From positions 11,363-75,362 of the forward strand of contig CAAGIW010000022.1 of NCBI GenBank assembly GCA_900770025.1: a stretch of 64,000 nt of DNA. Reading direction: 5' to 3'. Position 1 is the stretch's first letter; every line of letters starts with the position of its first letter. Of this stretch, positions 7,522 through 17,623 are shown one piece after another. The translations under genes were made by a program, and so were the position numbers. Source of the DNA: an uncultured Prevotella sp. (GTDB taxonomy: Bacteria; Bacteroidota; Bacteroidia; Bacteroidales; Bacteroidaceae). Under the pieces are notes generated by a model. It was given only the letters and a program-made list of their open reading frames with translations, was not told the origin of the DNA and did not search any database.

Positions 7522-8552
7522 AAGGGCGCACTACTTCCATACTGACAATGCTGCTGGCTCTGTGTGTGCTGTTGCTCTTTGCACTCAATCTGGTGCTGGG
7601 GTCTATAGACATTCCCTTACGGTCGGTATTCAACATCATCACAGGTTCCGAACAGGAAAGCATCATCTGGCACAATATCCTGCTGAAGTCACGTCTGCCT
7701 CAGGCACTCACCTCGATAGCAGCAGGTGCCGGTTTGGCTGTGAGCGGTCTGATGATGCAGACGGTATTCCGCAATCCGTTAGCAGGTCCTTCCGTATTAG
7801 GAATTAGTTCGGGTGCCAGTTTAGGAGTAGCCTTCGTCATCCTGCTCTCCGGGAGCATCGGAGGGGTGGCGTTGAGCAAATTAGGAATCATAGGCGAGAT
7901 TACAGTAACACTCTCGGCTATCTGCGGTTCATTGCTGGTGATGGCTCTCATTGCCTATGTATCGCTCAAGATCAAGGGCACCGTGTCACTTCTCATCATG
8001 GGAGTCATGATTGGCTACATAGCCACTGCAGTCATCGGCGTTCTCAAATTCTTCAGCAGTGAAGAGGATATACGTGCATACGTGATATGGGGGCTGGGCA
8101 GTTTTTCCCGTGTATCGGGCAACCAGACCTATGTCTTTGTCATGCTGATGGTGCTGACAACACCTTTTACCTGTCTGCTGTCAAAAACGCTCAACCTGCT
8201 TTTGTTAGGCGACTCCTACGCACGCAACCTGGGACTCAACATCAAGCGAGCACGACTCTTGGTCATCACCTACGCAGGTGTGCTGGTTGCCATTGTCACC
8301 GCCTACTGTGGTCCCATCGTATTTCTGGGCTTAGCGGTGCCCCATATCTGCCGCGGCCTGTACCACACCTCCAACCACAGCATCCTCATTCCCGCATCGC
8401 TGCTCACCGGAGCCGCATTAGCATTGGCCTGCAACATCATAGCCCGTATGCCTGGCTTTGAGGGAGCACTGCCGGTCAATTCTGTCACGGCCTTGGTAGG
8501 AGCCCCCGTGGTAATCTGGGTATTGTTCAACAAAAGAAAGGCTGCAATATGA
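7518..8552 (+). CDS. btuC: Corrinoid ABC transporter permease, BtuC/FecCD family
   Basis: An integral-membrane permease of 344 residues with about ten hydrophobic segments. Family motifs are visible: RLPQALTSIAAGAGLAVSG (about 55-73), NPLAGPSVLGISSGASLG (about 85-105) and GPIVFLGLAVPHI near residue 265-277, which carries the loop that contacts the ATPase. The start at 7518 overlaps the btuF stop in ATGA; a longer open frame upstream lies wholly within btuF and is not used. It forms the inner-membrane channel with BtuD and receives substrate from BtuF. Confidence 0.92.
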   Translation: MKGRTTSILTMLLALCVLLLFALNLVLGSIDIPLRSVFNIITGSEQESIIWHNILLKSRLPQALTSIAAGAGLAVSGLMMQTVFRNPLAGPSVLGISSGASLGVAFVILLSGSIGGVALSKLGIIGEITVTLSAICGSLLVMALIAYVSLKIKGTVSLLIMGVMIGYIATAVIGVLKFFSSEEDIRAYVIWGLGSFSRVSGNQTYVFVMLMVLTTPFTCLLSKTLNLLLLGDSYARNLGLNIKRARLLVITYAGVLVAIVTAYCGPIVFLGLAVPHICRGLYHTSNHSILIPASLLTGAALALACNIIARMPGFEGALPVNSVTALVGAPVVIWVLFNKRKAAI

Positions 8553-9544
8553 GTGAAAACACGAGCATACGTGTGCACAACCTGACCACAGGCTACCGCA
8601 CCAAGCACCGAGACACCGTGGTGACAAGAGGTATCAATGCCTCACTCCACAAAGGCAGGCTCACCTGTCTGTTGGGTCCCAACGGTGCAGGAAAGTCCAC
8701 TTTGCTGAGAACGCTGTGCGCCTTTCAGCCTCCCATCATGGGTGACATCATCGTGGAAGGAAAGTCTCTGAAAGACTATACCGAGCGGGAATTGTCCAAG
8801 GTCATCAGCATCGTACTTACCGACAGACTGCATCTCAACGACATGACCATGGAGGAACTGGTGGGCATGGGGCGCAGTCCTTACACTGGTTTTTGGGGAA
8901 GACTGTCAGCAGAAGACCATCACATCATCGACGAAGTGATTGCACTGGTAGGAATAGAACACCTGCGCGGACGACTGATGCAAACACTGAGCGATGGCGA
9001 ACGACAGAAGGTAATGATTGCCAAGGCCTTGGCACAAGAGACACCCATCATCTTTTTAGACGAGCCAACCGCCTTTCTCGACTATCCCAGCAAGGTAGAA
9101 ATCATGCAACTGCTGCAACGGTTGTCACGCAAGAAGAACAAGACCATCTTCCTATCTACACACGATCTGGAACTGGCATTGCAGATAGCCGACAACATCT
9201 GGCTAATGAATAAAGAGAAAGGACTGCGTGTGGGCAATCCGGAAGACCTGTCGCTATCGGGCGACATGAGCAGTTTCTTTGAACATGAAGGTGTGGTGTT
9301 CGACCATGATTTGGGACTGTTTAGAATAGAGAACATACTGCGTCACCCCGCTCATGTGAGCGGAAGCGGCAGACGATACAACATGGTGAGAAAGGCACTG
9401 GAACGCAACGGCTATTTTCTAACAACAGACGCCACATGCGACCTCTGCATCGAAGTACGTGAAGACGTCTTTGTCATTGGCCATGCCACAGTGCACAGCA
9501 TTGAAGAACTGCTGAATGAGCTGAACGAACAACAGAAAAAATGA
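8549..9544 (+). CDS. btuD: Corrinoid ABC transporter ATPase, BtuD-like
   Basis: An ATPase of 331 residues that powers import through BtuC. Walker A is GPNGAGKST (43-51), the ABC signature is LSDGERQK at about 146-153, Walker B is IIFLDEPTA at about 166-175, and the switch histidine lies in STHDLE. The core ends near residue 250; the remaining roughly 80 residues are an extra C-terminal domain of unknown role, longer than E. coli BtuD (about 250 residues). It overlaps btuC by 4 bp. Cbi genes follow after 17 bp, tying uptake and synthesis into one transcript. Confidence 0.92.
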   Translation: MSENTSIRVHNLTTGYRTKHRDTVVTRGINASLHKGRLTCLLGPNGAGKSTLLRTLCAFQPPIMGDIIVEGKSLKDYTERELSKVISIVLTDRLHLNDMTMEELVGMGRSPYTGFWGRLSAEDHHIIDEVIALVGIEHLRGRLMQTLSDGERQKVMIAKALAQETPIIFLDEPTAFLDYPSKVEIMQLLQRLSRKKNKTIFLSTHDLELALQIADNIWLMNKEKGLRVGNPEDLSLSGDMSSFFEHEGVVFDHDLGLFRIENILRHPAHVSGSGRRYNMVRKALERNGYFLTTDATCDLCIEVREDVFVIGHATVHSIEELLNELNEQQKK

Positions 9545-9561
9545 CATAACATTCTATCACA

Positions 9562-10965
9562 ATGAAAGAAATCACAATAGTGGGCATCGGCCCCGGCATA
9601 TCCCACGACATCACGCTCGATGCCGTAGAAGCGTTGCAGCACTGCGATGCTGTGGTGGGCTACAGCCTGTATCTGCCCTTTGTACGCCAATATCTGCGCA
9701 AAGATGTAGAGACTGTGTGCAGCGGTATGAAACAGGAGATGGCACGTGTGGAACAAGCCTTTGAACTGGCAGAGAACGGTAAAAGCGTATGCCTCATCAG
9801 TTCCGGAGATGCTGGCATTTACGGAATGGCACCACTCGCCTATGAGATGAAGAAAGAGCGCAAGAGCAATGTGGAACTGAGAGTCATCCCCGGCATCAGT
9901 GCCTTCCAGAAAGCAGCAGCCCTATTAGGTTCTCCTGTGAGCCATGATTTCTGTGTCATCTCCTTGAGCGACCTCCTCACACCGTGGGAAAAGATAGAGC
10001 GACGCATCAAGGCTGCCGCCTACAGTGATTTTGTCACTGCAATATACAATCCCCGTAGCGTGAACCGCTATTGGCAACTGTACCGGCTCAAGGAACTGTT
10101 TCTGCAATGCAGGGAGGCAAATACACCGGTGGGCATAGTGAGACAGGCAGGACGTGAAGGACAACAGGTGAGCATCACCACCTTAGAAGAACTGAATCCG
10201 CAGGAGATAGACATGCTCACCATTCTCCTCATAGGCAATAGCCAGACCTACCAATGGAACAACCACATCATCACTCCGCGAGGATATTACAACCAGGAAG
10301 AAGAAAGTGAGGCGAAGTGCATGGGACAAGCCATCATGATGGAAAGTTTTGCCACCATTGCCAAGGAACTGAAGCACCCCGACATTCCCCTCGACAGGAA
10401 ATGGGCACTGCTTCATGCCATCCACACCACCGCAGACTTTGACATGGAAAACATAGTTTGGGTAGATAACGGTGCATTGGAGAAAATATACCATGCACTG
10501 AGCAACGGCACGGTGAGAACCATCATTACTGATGTAACCATGGCCGCCTCGGGCATACGCAAAGGTGCGCTGCAACGGTTGGGTATAGAAGTGATGTGCT
10601 ATCTCAACGAGCCAGACATTGCAGACTATGCCAAGCAGCACGGCATAACCCGCAGTCAGGCAGGCATACGCAGGGCTGTGGAACAACATCCTGATGCTCT
10701 CTTCGTATTTGGCAACGCCCCCACAGCCTTGATGGAACTATGCGCACTCATCAAACGGGGCAAGGCACATCCCTGTGGTGTGATTGCTGCCCCAGTAGGG
10801 TTCGTACATGTTTGCGAGAGCAAGCACATGATAAAGCCTTTTACCCAAATCCCAAAGATAATCGTTGAGGGACGCAAGGGAGGAAGCAACCTGGCTGCCA
10901 CACTGACCAACGCAGTGCTGTGCTGGCCCGACGCAATGCAACTAAAACCCGGCAGAGATGTGTAA
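9562..10965 (+). CDS. cbiHC: Fusion: precorrin-3B C17-methyltransferase (CbiH) + precorrin-8 methylmutase (CbiC)
   Basis: A bifunctional protein of 467 residues in corrin-ring synthesis. Residues 1 to about 240 are an SAM-dependent tetrapyrrole methylase (IVGIGPG at the N-terminus, ISSGDAGIYGMA at about 79, VIPGISAFQKAAALLG at about 113) of the CbiH/CobJ type, which methylates C17 with ring contraction. Residues from about 255 to 467 are CbiC/CobH, the mutase that shifts a methyl group from C11 to C12 (motif HAIHTTADFD, GAAxxG-like segments, FGNAPTAL). The fusion joins two steps that are not consecutive in the pathway. The next gene overlaps its end by 8 bp. Confidence 0.92.
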   Translation: MKEITIVGIGPGISHDITLDAVEALQHCDAVVGYSLYLPFVRQYLRKDVETVCSGMKQEMARVEQAFELAENGKSVCLISSGDAGIYGMAPLAYEMKKERKSNVELRVIPGISAFQKAAALLGSPVSHDFCVISLSDLLTPWEKIERRIKAAAYSDFVTAIYNPRSVNRYWQLYRLKELFLQCREANTPVGIVRQAGREGQQVSITTLEELNPQEIDMLTILLIGNSQTYQWNNHIITPRGYYNQEEESEAKCMGQAIMMESFATIAKELKHPDIPLDRKWALLHAIHTTADFDMENIVWVDNGALEKIYHALSNGTVRTIITDVTMAASGIRKGALQRLGIEVMCYLNEPDIADYAKQHGITRSQAGIRRAVEQHPDALFVFGNAPTALMELCALIKRGKAHPCGVIAAPVGFVHVCESKHMIKPFTQIPKIIVEGRKGGSNLAATLTNAVLCWPDAMQLKPGRDV

Positions 10966-12145
10966 GCCCAAGTTCATTGTCATAGGCATATCCGACAGTC
11001 ATTCTCAGAGTTTCACGCCAGAGGTACAGCAGGTCATTGCACAAGGGAAAACATTCTCTGGTGGCAAGCGACATCATGAAATCGTGCGCCGATACCTGCC
11101 AAACAATAGTTGTTGGATAGATATAACCATACCGCTGAATGAGGTCTATGCACAGTATTCAGATTTTCAAGAGATTATTGTCTTTGCCTCTGGCGACCCA
11201 CTTTTCTATGGATTTGCCACCACGCTGATGCGCCAGTTTCCAACATCAGATATAAAGGTTTATCCCACCTTCAACTCCCTGCAGGCACTGGCACACAAGG
11301 CCTGTCTGCCCTATCATGATATGTGTGCCGTGTCATTGACTGGTCGGTCATGGAAGAGCTTTGATGCTGCGCTCATCGAAGGCAAACCGTTGATAGGCAT
11401 CCTTACAGACAAGACCAAGACACCGGATGCCATCGCCCGAAGGATGCTGCAATACGGATATACGGGATACCGCATGACCGTGGGAGAACGGTTGGGCAAC
11501 GAAACAGATGAGCGGGTGAGCAACTGGAATTTGGAAGAGGCTTCACATACATCTTTCGGACTGCCTAACTGTCTGCTGCTGGAACGCACAGAGGCACGCA
11601 AAAGACTGTATGGCATTCCTGAATCCGAGTTCCATCATCTTCAAGGACGTCACAACATGATTACCAAAATGCCAATAAGACTGCTTGCCCTGCAGATGCT
11701 GGATATCACCAACAGAACTTCATTTTGGGACATAGGTTTCTGCACGGGTTCTGTATCTATCGAGGCCCGACTACTTTGTCCCACCTGCGATATCACAGCA
11801 TTTGAGACAAGACAGGAATCAGAACAGCTAATCCAAAAGAACAGCGAGAAATTCGGAGCCCCATCCATCAACTACGTAATAGGCGATTTCATGGAAGCCG
11901 ATCTCTCCTGCCATCCAGCCCCCGACTGTGTGTTCATCGGCGGTCACGGGGGAAGACTCATGAATATGCTGAAGAGGATTGACAGTGTGCTGCTGCCCGA
12001 AGGTGTCATTGTATTCAACTCTGTGAGCGATGAATCATGCCACCTTTTCAGGGAAGGAATCAAGCATATAGGGAAGAACATCACCGCATCACATCGGATG
12101 GTTTTGGACGAACACCATCCCATAACAGTAATGAAAGCAGAATGA
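10958..12145 (+). CDS. cbiET: Fusion CbiET: precorrin-6Y C5,15-methyltransferase / C12 decarboxylase
   Basis: A protein of 395 residues equal to CobL. Residues 1 to about 200 are the CbiE methylase (IVIGISD start, VFASGDPLFYG at about 72-82, TDKTKTPDAIA). Residues from about 215 are CbiT, a Rossmann-type SAM methyltransferase (WDIGFCTGSVSIEA at about 258, CVFIGGHGGRL at about 325). Together they methylate C5 and C15 and remove the ring C acetate carboxyl. The N-terminal glycine-rich loop GISD is shorter than the usual GxGxG. The start overlaps cbiHC and the end overlaps the next gene by ATGA. Confidence 0.92.
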   Translation: MCKPKFIVIGISDSHSQSFTPEVQQVIAQGKTFSGGKRHHEIVRRYLPNNSCWIDITIPLNEVYAQYSDFQEIIVFASGDPLFYGFATTLMRQFPTSDIKVYPTFNSLQALAHKACLPYHDMCAVSLTGRSWKSFDAALIEGKPLIGILTDKTKTPDAIARRMLQYGYTGYRMTVGERLGNETDERVSNWNLEEASHTSFGLPNCLLLERTEARKRLYGIPESEFHHLQGRHNMITKMPIRLLALQMLDITNRTSFWDIGFCTGSVSIEARLLCPTCDITAFETRQESEQLIQKNSEKFGAPSINYVIGDFMEADLSCHPAPDCVFIGGHGGRLMNMLKRIDSVLLPEGVIVFNSVSDESCHLFREGIKHIGKNITASHRMVLDEHHPITVMKAE

Positions 12146-13917
12146 AAAAGACCATCATCATCCATGTCAACGATACCGGCTACACCCTCGCCAAGACAAT
12201 AGGAAGAGAGTTAACCGACTGTGAGATTGTGAGAAATAGTCATGTGGACCCCACCCTTATCGCCTCCTGCAGACAAATCATCTTCATCGGTGCGCTGGGT
12301 ATCTGCGTCAGAAGTGTGGCTGCACACCTCACCGACAAGTACCACGACCCCGCAGTGGTATGTGTTGACTCGGCAGGAAGATATGCCATTTCAGTGGTAT
12401 CAGGCCATGTAGGGGGCGCCAACGAACTATGTGAGACAGTGGCACATATCATTGGTGCCCAGCCTGTAATTACCACCCAGAGTGATAACATGGGACTGTG
12501 GAGCCTTGACACCATGGGAAGAAAATATGGTTGGACCTCCGAAGTGACAAAGACACAGATGAATCAGGCCATCTTTGCATTGGTCAACGGCAAGAAAGTG
12601 GCATTACTGCTGGACATCAGAGACAGAGGAACGGATGAACTGCTGCGCACCAAGCCTGAGAATGTGACAATCATCAACAGGATAGAACAGGCACAACAGC
12701 ACGACCTGCTGATAGCCGTCACTCCCTATATCTATCAAACGGGAATACCAGCACTGTTTTTCCGTCCGAAGGTACTCAGCATGGGCATTGGTTGCCGCAG
12801 GCAGTGTGACACGACGGGCATTGCTGAACACATCGAGCACCAGTTAGAAGAAAACCGCATCCATCCCTCATCCATAGCAAGGATAGCCACCATCGACCTG
12901 AAAAAGGACGAGCCCCTGCTCGGCATACTGAAAGAGAAATGGAAACTGGACCATGTGGAGGTGTATCAGGCTGAAGAATTGTCAAACATAGAAGTAAGGA
13001 ACCCATCTGAAAAGGTGCATCAGGTGACCGGCGTATGGGGCGTAGCAGAGAGTTGTGCCATCCATGCGGCAGACAACGGGACACTGATATTGGAAAAGCA
13101 GAAAGGAGAGGTGGTGCAGGGCAACCATTTCACCTTTGCCGTTGCTATCTCGTCCATACACCGCCGACAGGGGCATATAGAGATTGTTGGAGCCGGGCCT
13201 GGCGATCCCGAACTGGTGTCTGTACGCGGCAAGAACTTTCTTTCTTCCGCAGATCTTATCCTCTATGCAGGAAGTCTGGTTCCACGCGAACTCACCCACT
13301 ATGCAAAGCCGGGTTGTGTGGTACGCAGTTCGGCAAGCATGAATTTGGAAGAACAGTTTGCCCTAATGAAGGAATTCTATGATCGAGGACTGCTTGTGGT
13401 ACGCCTGCACACGGGCGACCCATGTATCTATGGTGCCATTCAGGAGCAGATGGCATTCTTCGACCGCTACGGCATGGCTTATCATATCACCCCGGGCATC
13501 TCTTCTTTCCAAGCTGCTGCAGCGGCACTGCGCTCACAGTTCACCATTCCCGAAAAGGTACAGACCATCATCTTGACACGCGGTGAAGGGCGCACTCCCA
13601 TGCCCGACAGGGAGAAACTGCACAAGTTGGCTGCCTCGCAGAGCACCATGTGCATATACCTGAGTGCCGCCATCGTGGAAAACGTGCAGGCGGAGTTGTT
13701 GCAGGCCTATCCTCCCGAGACACCTGTGGCAGCCTGCTACAAACTGACATGGAAAGAAGAGAAGATATACAGGGGACAGTTGAAAGACTTGGCAAAAATC
13801 GTGAGAGACAACCATCTCACACTAACCACACTGCTGGTAGTGGGAGAGGCCATAGACAACAGACGAGGACTGTCGAGACTTTATGACGACAATTTCAAAC
13901 ACATGTTTCGTCCATGA
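12142..13917 (+). CDS. cbiGF: Fusion: cobalt-precorrin-5A hydrolase (CbiG) + precorrin-4 C11-methyltransferase (CbiF)
   Basis: A protein of 591 residues. The first roughly 335 residues are CbiG: an N-terminal domain with IFIGALGICVRSVAAHL and VSGHVGGANELC, and a C-terminal domain with SMGIGCRR and IATIDLKKDEPLL. The last roughly 250 residues are CbiF/CobM, a tetrapyrrole methylase (IVGAGPGDPELVSVRG, RLHTGDPCIYGAIQEQ, ITPGISSFQAAAAAL, ILTRGEGRTPMP). CbiF methylates C11, and CbiG then opens the lactone and releases the C20 carbon, so the fusion joins successive steps. CbiG marks the early-cobalt (anaerobic) route. The ATG at 12142 overlaps the cbiET stop (ATGA); an in-frame extension into cbiET has no support. 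Confidence 0.93.
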   Translation: MKKTIIIHVNDTGYTLAKTIGRELTDCEIVRNSHVDPTLIASCRQIIFIGALGICVRSVAAHLTDKYHDPAVVCVDSAGRYAISVVSGHVGGANELCETVAHIIGAQPVITTQSDNMGLWSLDTMGRKYGWTSEVTKTQMNQAIFALVNGKKVALLLDIRDRGTDELLRTKPENVTIINRIEQAQQHDLLIAVTPYIYQTGIPALFFRPKVLSMGIGCRRQCDTTGIAEHIEHQLEENRIHPSSIARIATIDLKKDEPLLGILKEKWKLDHVEVYQAEELSNIEVRNPSEKVHQVTGVWGVAESCAIHAADNGTLILEKQKGEVVQGNHFTFAVAISSIHRRQGHIEIVGAGPGDPELVSVRGKNFLSSADLILYAGSLVPRELTHYAKPGCVVRSSASMNLEEQFALMKEFYDRGLLVVRLHTGDPCIYGAIQEQMAFFDRYGMAYHITPGISSFQAAAAALRSQFTIPEKVQTIILTRGEGRTPMPDREKLHKLAASQSTMCIYLSAAIVENVQAELLQAYPPETPVAACYKLTWKEEKIYRGQLKDLAKIVRDNHLTLTTLLVVGEAIDNRRGLSRLYDDNFKHMFRP

Positions 13918-15713
13918 TACTGATATTTGGAGGAACTACGGAGGGGCGTCTGGCTGTTGAAGTGACAGAACTTGCCGGAAAGCCATATTTCTATTCCACC
14001 CACGATGGAATACAGCAAGTGAATGGTATGCACGGCACTTTCATTTCAGGGGGAATGGATACCTCCGCTATCGTGGAATACTGCGAGGAAAAGGATATCC
14101 GACTCATGATAGATGCTGCCCATCCCTTTGCCTCTGCACTGCACCAGAATATCGCTGAGGCTGCAACACAACTGCATCTACCTGTGATAAGACTGGAAAG
14201 GACCTATCCGCCAAGAGACGACAAGATAATCTGGTGCCAAAACTACGACCATGCAGTCCAGTTGCTGAACACACATCATATAGATTGTTTGCTGGCACTT
14301 ACGGGAGTCAAGACAATAACAAGACTAAAAGAATACTGGACACAACACGAATGTCACTTTAGGATTCTTGACAGAGAGGCATCAAGGAAGATATTGAAAG
14401 ACACCGGTTTTCCTCCCTCGCGCGCCCTGCTGTACCGCGATGAGGGAAAGATTGACAGCCTGCTCTCCACCTTGCATCCACAGGCAATACTGCTCAAAGA
14501 GAGCGGAGAAACGGGAGGCTTTTCTGATAAAGTACACTCGGCAATGAAACAGGGGATAAAGGTCTTTGCCATCGAACGTCCGTCCCTGCCCTCTTCTTTC
14601 CACACTGCCACAGGACGCTTCACCCTGCGTAGGCTGATAGAGCAGTTACTTCCAGACTTTTTCCCATTACGCAGCGGCATCACCACCGGTACTTGTGCCA
14701 CTGCGGCAGCCAAAGCTGCATTGTCGTCACTGCTCAGCCAAAAAGAAGAACACACCGTGCGGATTACTCTGCCCAACAACGAAGAGATAACACTTCATGC
14801 GGAACATATACAATATAACGAGCGCAGTGCCACAGCAACTGTAAAGAAAGATGCGGGTGATGACCCTGATGTGACCCACGGCACGTCTATCGTGGCAAAG
14901 GTAACATATGCCTCTCATCCTGACATCGTGATAACTGGAGGTGAGGGAGTGGGCAGGGTGACGCTACCTGGGCTGGGCATCCCTGTAGGTGAGGCCGCCA
15001 TCAACCCTGTGCCCCGCAAAATGATCATCCAGGCATTGCGGCAACTCCATCAAGGAGGTCTTGATGTAGAGATAAGCGTACCAGAAGGAAAAGAACTGGC
15101 AAAAAAGACCTTCAACCACCGTGTAGGGGTTGTTGACGGCATCTCTATCATAGGCACATCGGGCATTGTACAACCTTTCTCCAACGAAGCCTTCATCGAC
15201 GCTATCCGCAGGGAAGTTCATGTGGCGGTTGCTTCGGGCACCAATCATATAGTACTCAACTCAGGAGCCAGAAGCGAGCGCATCGTGAAATCACACTTTC
15301 CGCATCTTCCCGCTCAAGCCTTTGTACACTACGGAAATGCCATTGGCGAGGCATTATCCATTGCCAGCCAAGAAGGGGTACAGACCATCACCATTGGACT
15401 GATGATAGGCAAGGCGGTAAAATTAGCCGAGGGTCATACCGACACCCATAGTCATAAGGTATTGATGAACACTGTTTTTTTGAAATCACTGGCCACGGAT
15501 GCAGGATGCACAGCAGATGCAGTAAAACAAATAGAACAACTGAAAATGGCAAGGGATCTGTGGACGATGTTCGATAGTAAAGATGCCCGAATTTTCTTCA
15601 CTGCCTTACTCAAAAAATGCCATGAGCACTGCCTGAAATGCGTCACAGAACCCTGCTCCATACAGATAATGCTCATTTCTGACGAAGAAAAAATTGAATA
15701 CACCATCCCATGA
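13914..15713 (+). CDS. cbiJD: Fusion: precorrin-6A reductase (CbiJ/CobK) + cobalt-precorrin-5B C1-methyltransferase (CbiD)
   Basis: A protein of 599 residues. Residues 1 to about 250 are CbiJ, the NAD(P)H-dependent reductase of precorrin-6A (ILIFGGTTEGRLA start, IDAAHPFA at about 66, LALTGVKT, KESGETGGFSDK). Residues from about 255 are CbiD (SGITTGTCATAAAKAAL at about 254-270, KKDAGDDPDVTHG, GGEGVGRVTLPGL, INPVPRKMI). CbiD methylates C1 just before the CbiJ reduction, so the fusion joins neighbouring reactions. ATGA overlaps exist on both sides. CbiD, like CbiG, is diagnostic for the anaerobic branch. Confidence 0.93.
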   Translation: MILIFGGTTEGRLAVEVTELAGKPYFYSTHDGIQQVNGMHGTFISGGMDTSAIVEYCEEKDIRLMIDAAHPFASALHQNIAEAATQLHLPVIRLERTYPPRDDKIIWCQNYDHAVQLLNTHHIDCLLALTGVKTITRLKEYWTQHECHFRILDREASRKILKDTGFPPSRALLYRDEGKIDSLLSTLHPQAILLKESGETGGFSDKVHSAMKQGIKVFAIERPSLPSSFHTATGRFTLRRLIEQLLPDFFPLRSGITTGTCATAAAKAALSSLLSQKEEHTVRITLPNNEEITLHAEHIQYNERSATATVKKDAGDDPDVTHGTSIVAKVTYASHPDIVITGGEGVGRVTLPGLGIPVGEAAINPVPRKMIIQALRQLHQGGLDVEISVPEGKELAKKTFNHRVGVVDGISIIGTSGIVQPFSNEAFIDAIRREVHVAVASGTNHIVLNSGARSERIVKSHFPHLPAQAFVHYGNAIGEALSIASQEGVQTITIGLMIGKAVKLAEGHTDTHSHKVLMNTVFLKSLATDAGCTADAVKQIEQLKMARDLWTMFDSKDARIFFTALLKKCHEHCLKCVTEPCSIQIMLISDEEKIEYTIP

Positions 15714-17008
15714 AACACGCAGGATTTATCATAGCAGCCACACATTCAGGCTGCGGGAAGACCACCTTCTCGCTGGGTCTGATGCGTGCCCTGAAGGAAA
15801 AAAAGATGAAAGTACAACCCTTCAAATGTGGCCCCGACTACATCGACACGCAGTTCCATGCCATTGCCACCGGCCGCCCATCAGTAAATCTCGATGCGTT
15901 CATGTGTTCAGAGCAGCACATCAGACATTTGTTTTGCAAGCATGATGCGACTGCCAACGTGAGCATCGTAGAGGGAGTGATGGGAATGTATGACGGCTAC
16001 GACAGAGAGCAAGGCAGCAGTTACCACCTTTCCACCATGCTACAACTTCCAGTCGTGTTGTTGGTCAACGCAGCCTCAACAGCCTATTCGGTGGGGGCCA
16101 CTATCCATGGATTCAAGCACTTCATGGCAAATGCCGACATAGTGGGGGTAGTATTCAACCGAGTGGGTTCTGAAACTCACTATGCCCTATTGCAGGACGC
16201 TTGTCGGAATGCTGGCGTGACGTGTCTGGGATATATTGCAAAAGACAAGCAATTGGAAACTCCTTCACGGCATTTAGGACTTACTCTGGATGCCAAGGCA
16301 AAGATGGAGGCATTCATAGAGCACGCAAAAAATGCAGTGGTCAGCCACGTAGATATAGACAAACTGTTGGAACTGACAGTTAGGAAACAGAGTGAATACT
16401 GCGAAACACAAGTACCCGACAATCGTCCTCCCCTGCACATCGCAGTGGCACGGGATGAAGCTTTTAATTTCATCTATCCAGAGAACATAGAATCATTGCG
16501 AAATCATCGTCGATATGAGGGGCATATTACTTTCTTTTCGCCTATCCACGACAACATACTGCCACCAGCAGACCTGATTTATCTGCCTGGAGGTTATCCT
16601 GAATTATATGCAGAAAAGTTGGAGAAGAACGTTGCCCTGCGCCAAGCCATCCGACACTTTGCGGCTAACGGTGGCAAGATATTTGGCGAATGTGGAGGAA
16701 TGATTTATCTATGTCAAGAGATTGACGGTAAGGAGATGTGCGGCGTATTGCCCATGAAATGCACCATGAAAGATGCCCGACTCACTTTGGGCTACCGCAA
16801 AGTGGAGTTAGGAGAGACTATCTTTTATGGACACGAATTCCACTATTCTCATCTCCATGACGCCCATTTACTGCCCTCGATAGCAAAACAATACAACGTA
16901 AAGGGCATGTCTGTGGACACTCCCGTATATCGAAAAGGGAATGCCATAGCCACCTATAGCCACCTCTACTGGGCGGAGAACGACCTACTGAAACTATGGA
17001 ATTTATGA
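15710..17008 (+). CDS. cbiA: Cobyrinate a,c-diamide synthase
   Basis: An ATP- and glutamine-dependent amidase of 432 residues that amidates the a and c side chains of cobyrinate. The N-terminal dethiobiotin-synthetase-like ATPase has GCGKTTFSLGLMRALKEK (about 13-30), KCGPDYIDTQFH (about 42-53) and VEGVMGMYDG. The C-terminal glutaminase domain has LPGGYPELYAEKL and the nucleophile Cys in FGECGGMIYL (about 326-335); GHEFHYS follows. Length is close to that of the family (about 450). It overlaps the preceding gene and the next one in ATGA. Confidence 0.95.
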   Translation: MKHAGFIIAATHSGCGKTTFSLGLMRALKEKKMKVQPFKCGPDYIDTQFHAIATGRPSVNLDAFMCSEQHIRHLFCKHDATANVSIVEGVMGMYDGYDREQGSSYHLSTMLQLPVVLLVNAASTAYSVGATIHGFKHFMANADIVGVVFNRVGSETHYALLQDACRNAGVTCLGYIAKDKQLETPSRHLGLTLDAKAKMEAFIEHAKNAVVSHVDIDKLLELTVRKQSEYCETQVPDNRPPLHIAVARDEAFNFIYPENIESLRNHRRYEGHITFFSPIHDNILPPADLIYLPGGYPELYAEKLEKNVALRQAIRHFAANGGKIFGECGGMIYLCQEIDGKEMCGVLPMKCTMKDARLTLGYRKVELGETIFYGHEFHYSHLHDAHLLPSIAKQYNVKGMSVDTPVYRKGNAIATYSHLYWAENDLLKLWNL

Positions 17009-17607
17009 AAAGAATATACACCAAAAGCGGAGACAAGGGCACTACAGCCATTCACGGAGGACAAAGAGTGCCCAAAACAGATATCAGAATAGAAGCCAAC
17101 GGTTGCATTGATGAACTAAACGTGGCTATAGGTATCGTGCGTTCAATGATGCCAGTCAACCACCCTTGGCAGAATTACCTGAAAGAGACTCAGATGAATC
17201 TGATGGTCATCATGAGCCTGGTGGCAACCCCCCATCTGCTGCGTGAGAGCAATCCAAACAAACTTGTTCCCACTCTTATCACCGATGTGGAAGCATTTAT
17301 CGACCAACTCACCACAGAAAGCTCGCCTTCAGAGTATTTCATCCTGCCCGGAGGCAATCAGGTTGCCGCATTCCTGCAACAATGCAGGGTACTGACACGC
17401 AAGGCAGAACGCAGGTTATGGCAACTCCATGACACCGACCCCGTGCCAGAACTCATCCTGCAGTACATGAACCGATTGTCAGATCTATTTTTTGTCATGG
17501 CACGTTATGAGATGCAATCCTCCCATGTGGAAGAAGAACGTTGGAGGGCATTTGCCTACAAAAGAAGAACAAATCAGATATACAACGAAACAAAACAGAC
17601 TGAATAA
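17005..17607 (+). CDS. pduO: Cob(I)yrinate a,c-diamide adenosyltransferase, PduO type
   Basis: A protein of 200 residues that attaches the 5'-deoxyadenosyl group of ATP to reduced cobalt. The PduO/MMAB signature KRIYTKSGDKGTT opens the protein, with DELNVAIGIV (about 37-46) and ILPGGNQVAAFLQQCRVLTRKAER (about 111-134) as the helical core. An ATG at 16996 is also in frame, but 17005 gives the ATGA overlap with cbiA seen throughout this operon. It acts between CbiA and CbiP in the pathway, matching its position. Confidence 0.93.
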   Translation: MKRIYTKSGDKGTTAIHGGQRVPKTDIRIEANGCIDELNVAIGIVRSMMPVNHPWQNYLKETQMNLMVIMSLVATPHLLRESNPNKLVPTLITDVEAFIDQLTTESSPSEYFILPGGNQVAAFLQQCRVLTRKAERRLWQLHDTDPVPELILQYMNRLSDLFFVMARYEMQSSHVEEERWRAFAYKRRTNQIYNETKQTE

Positions 17608-17623
17608 GCAACGTATAAAGAAG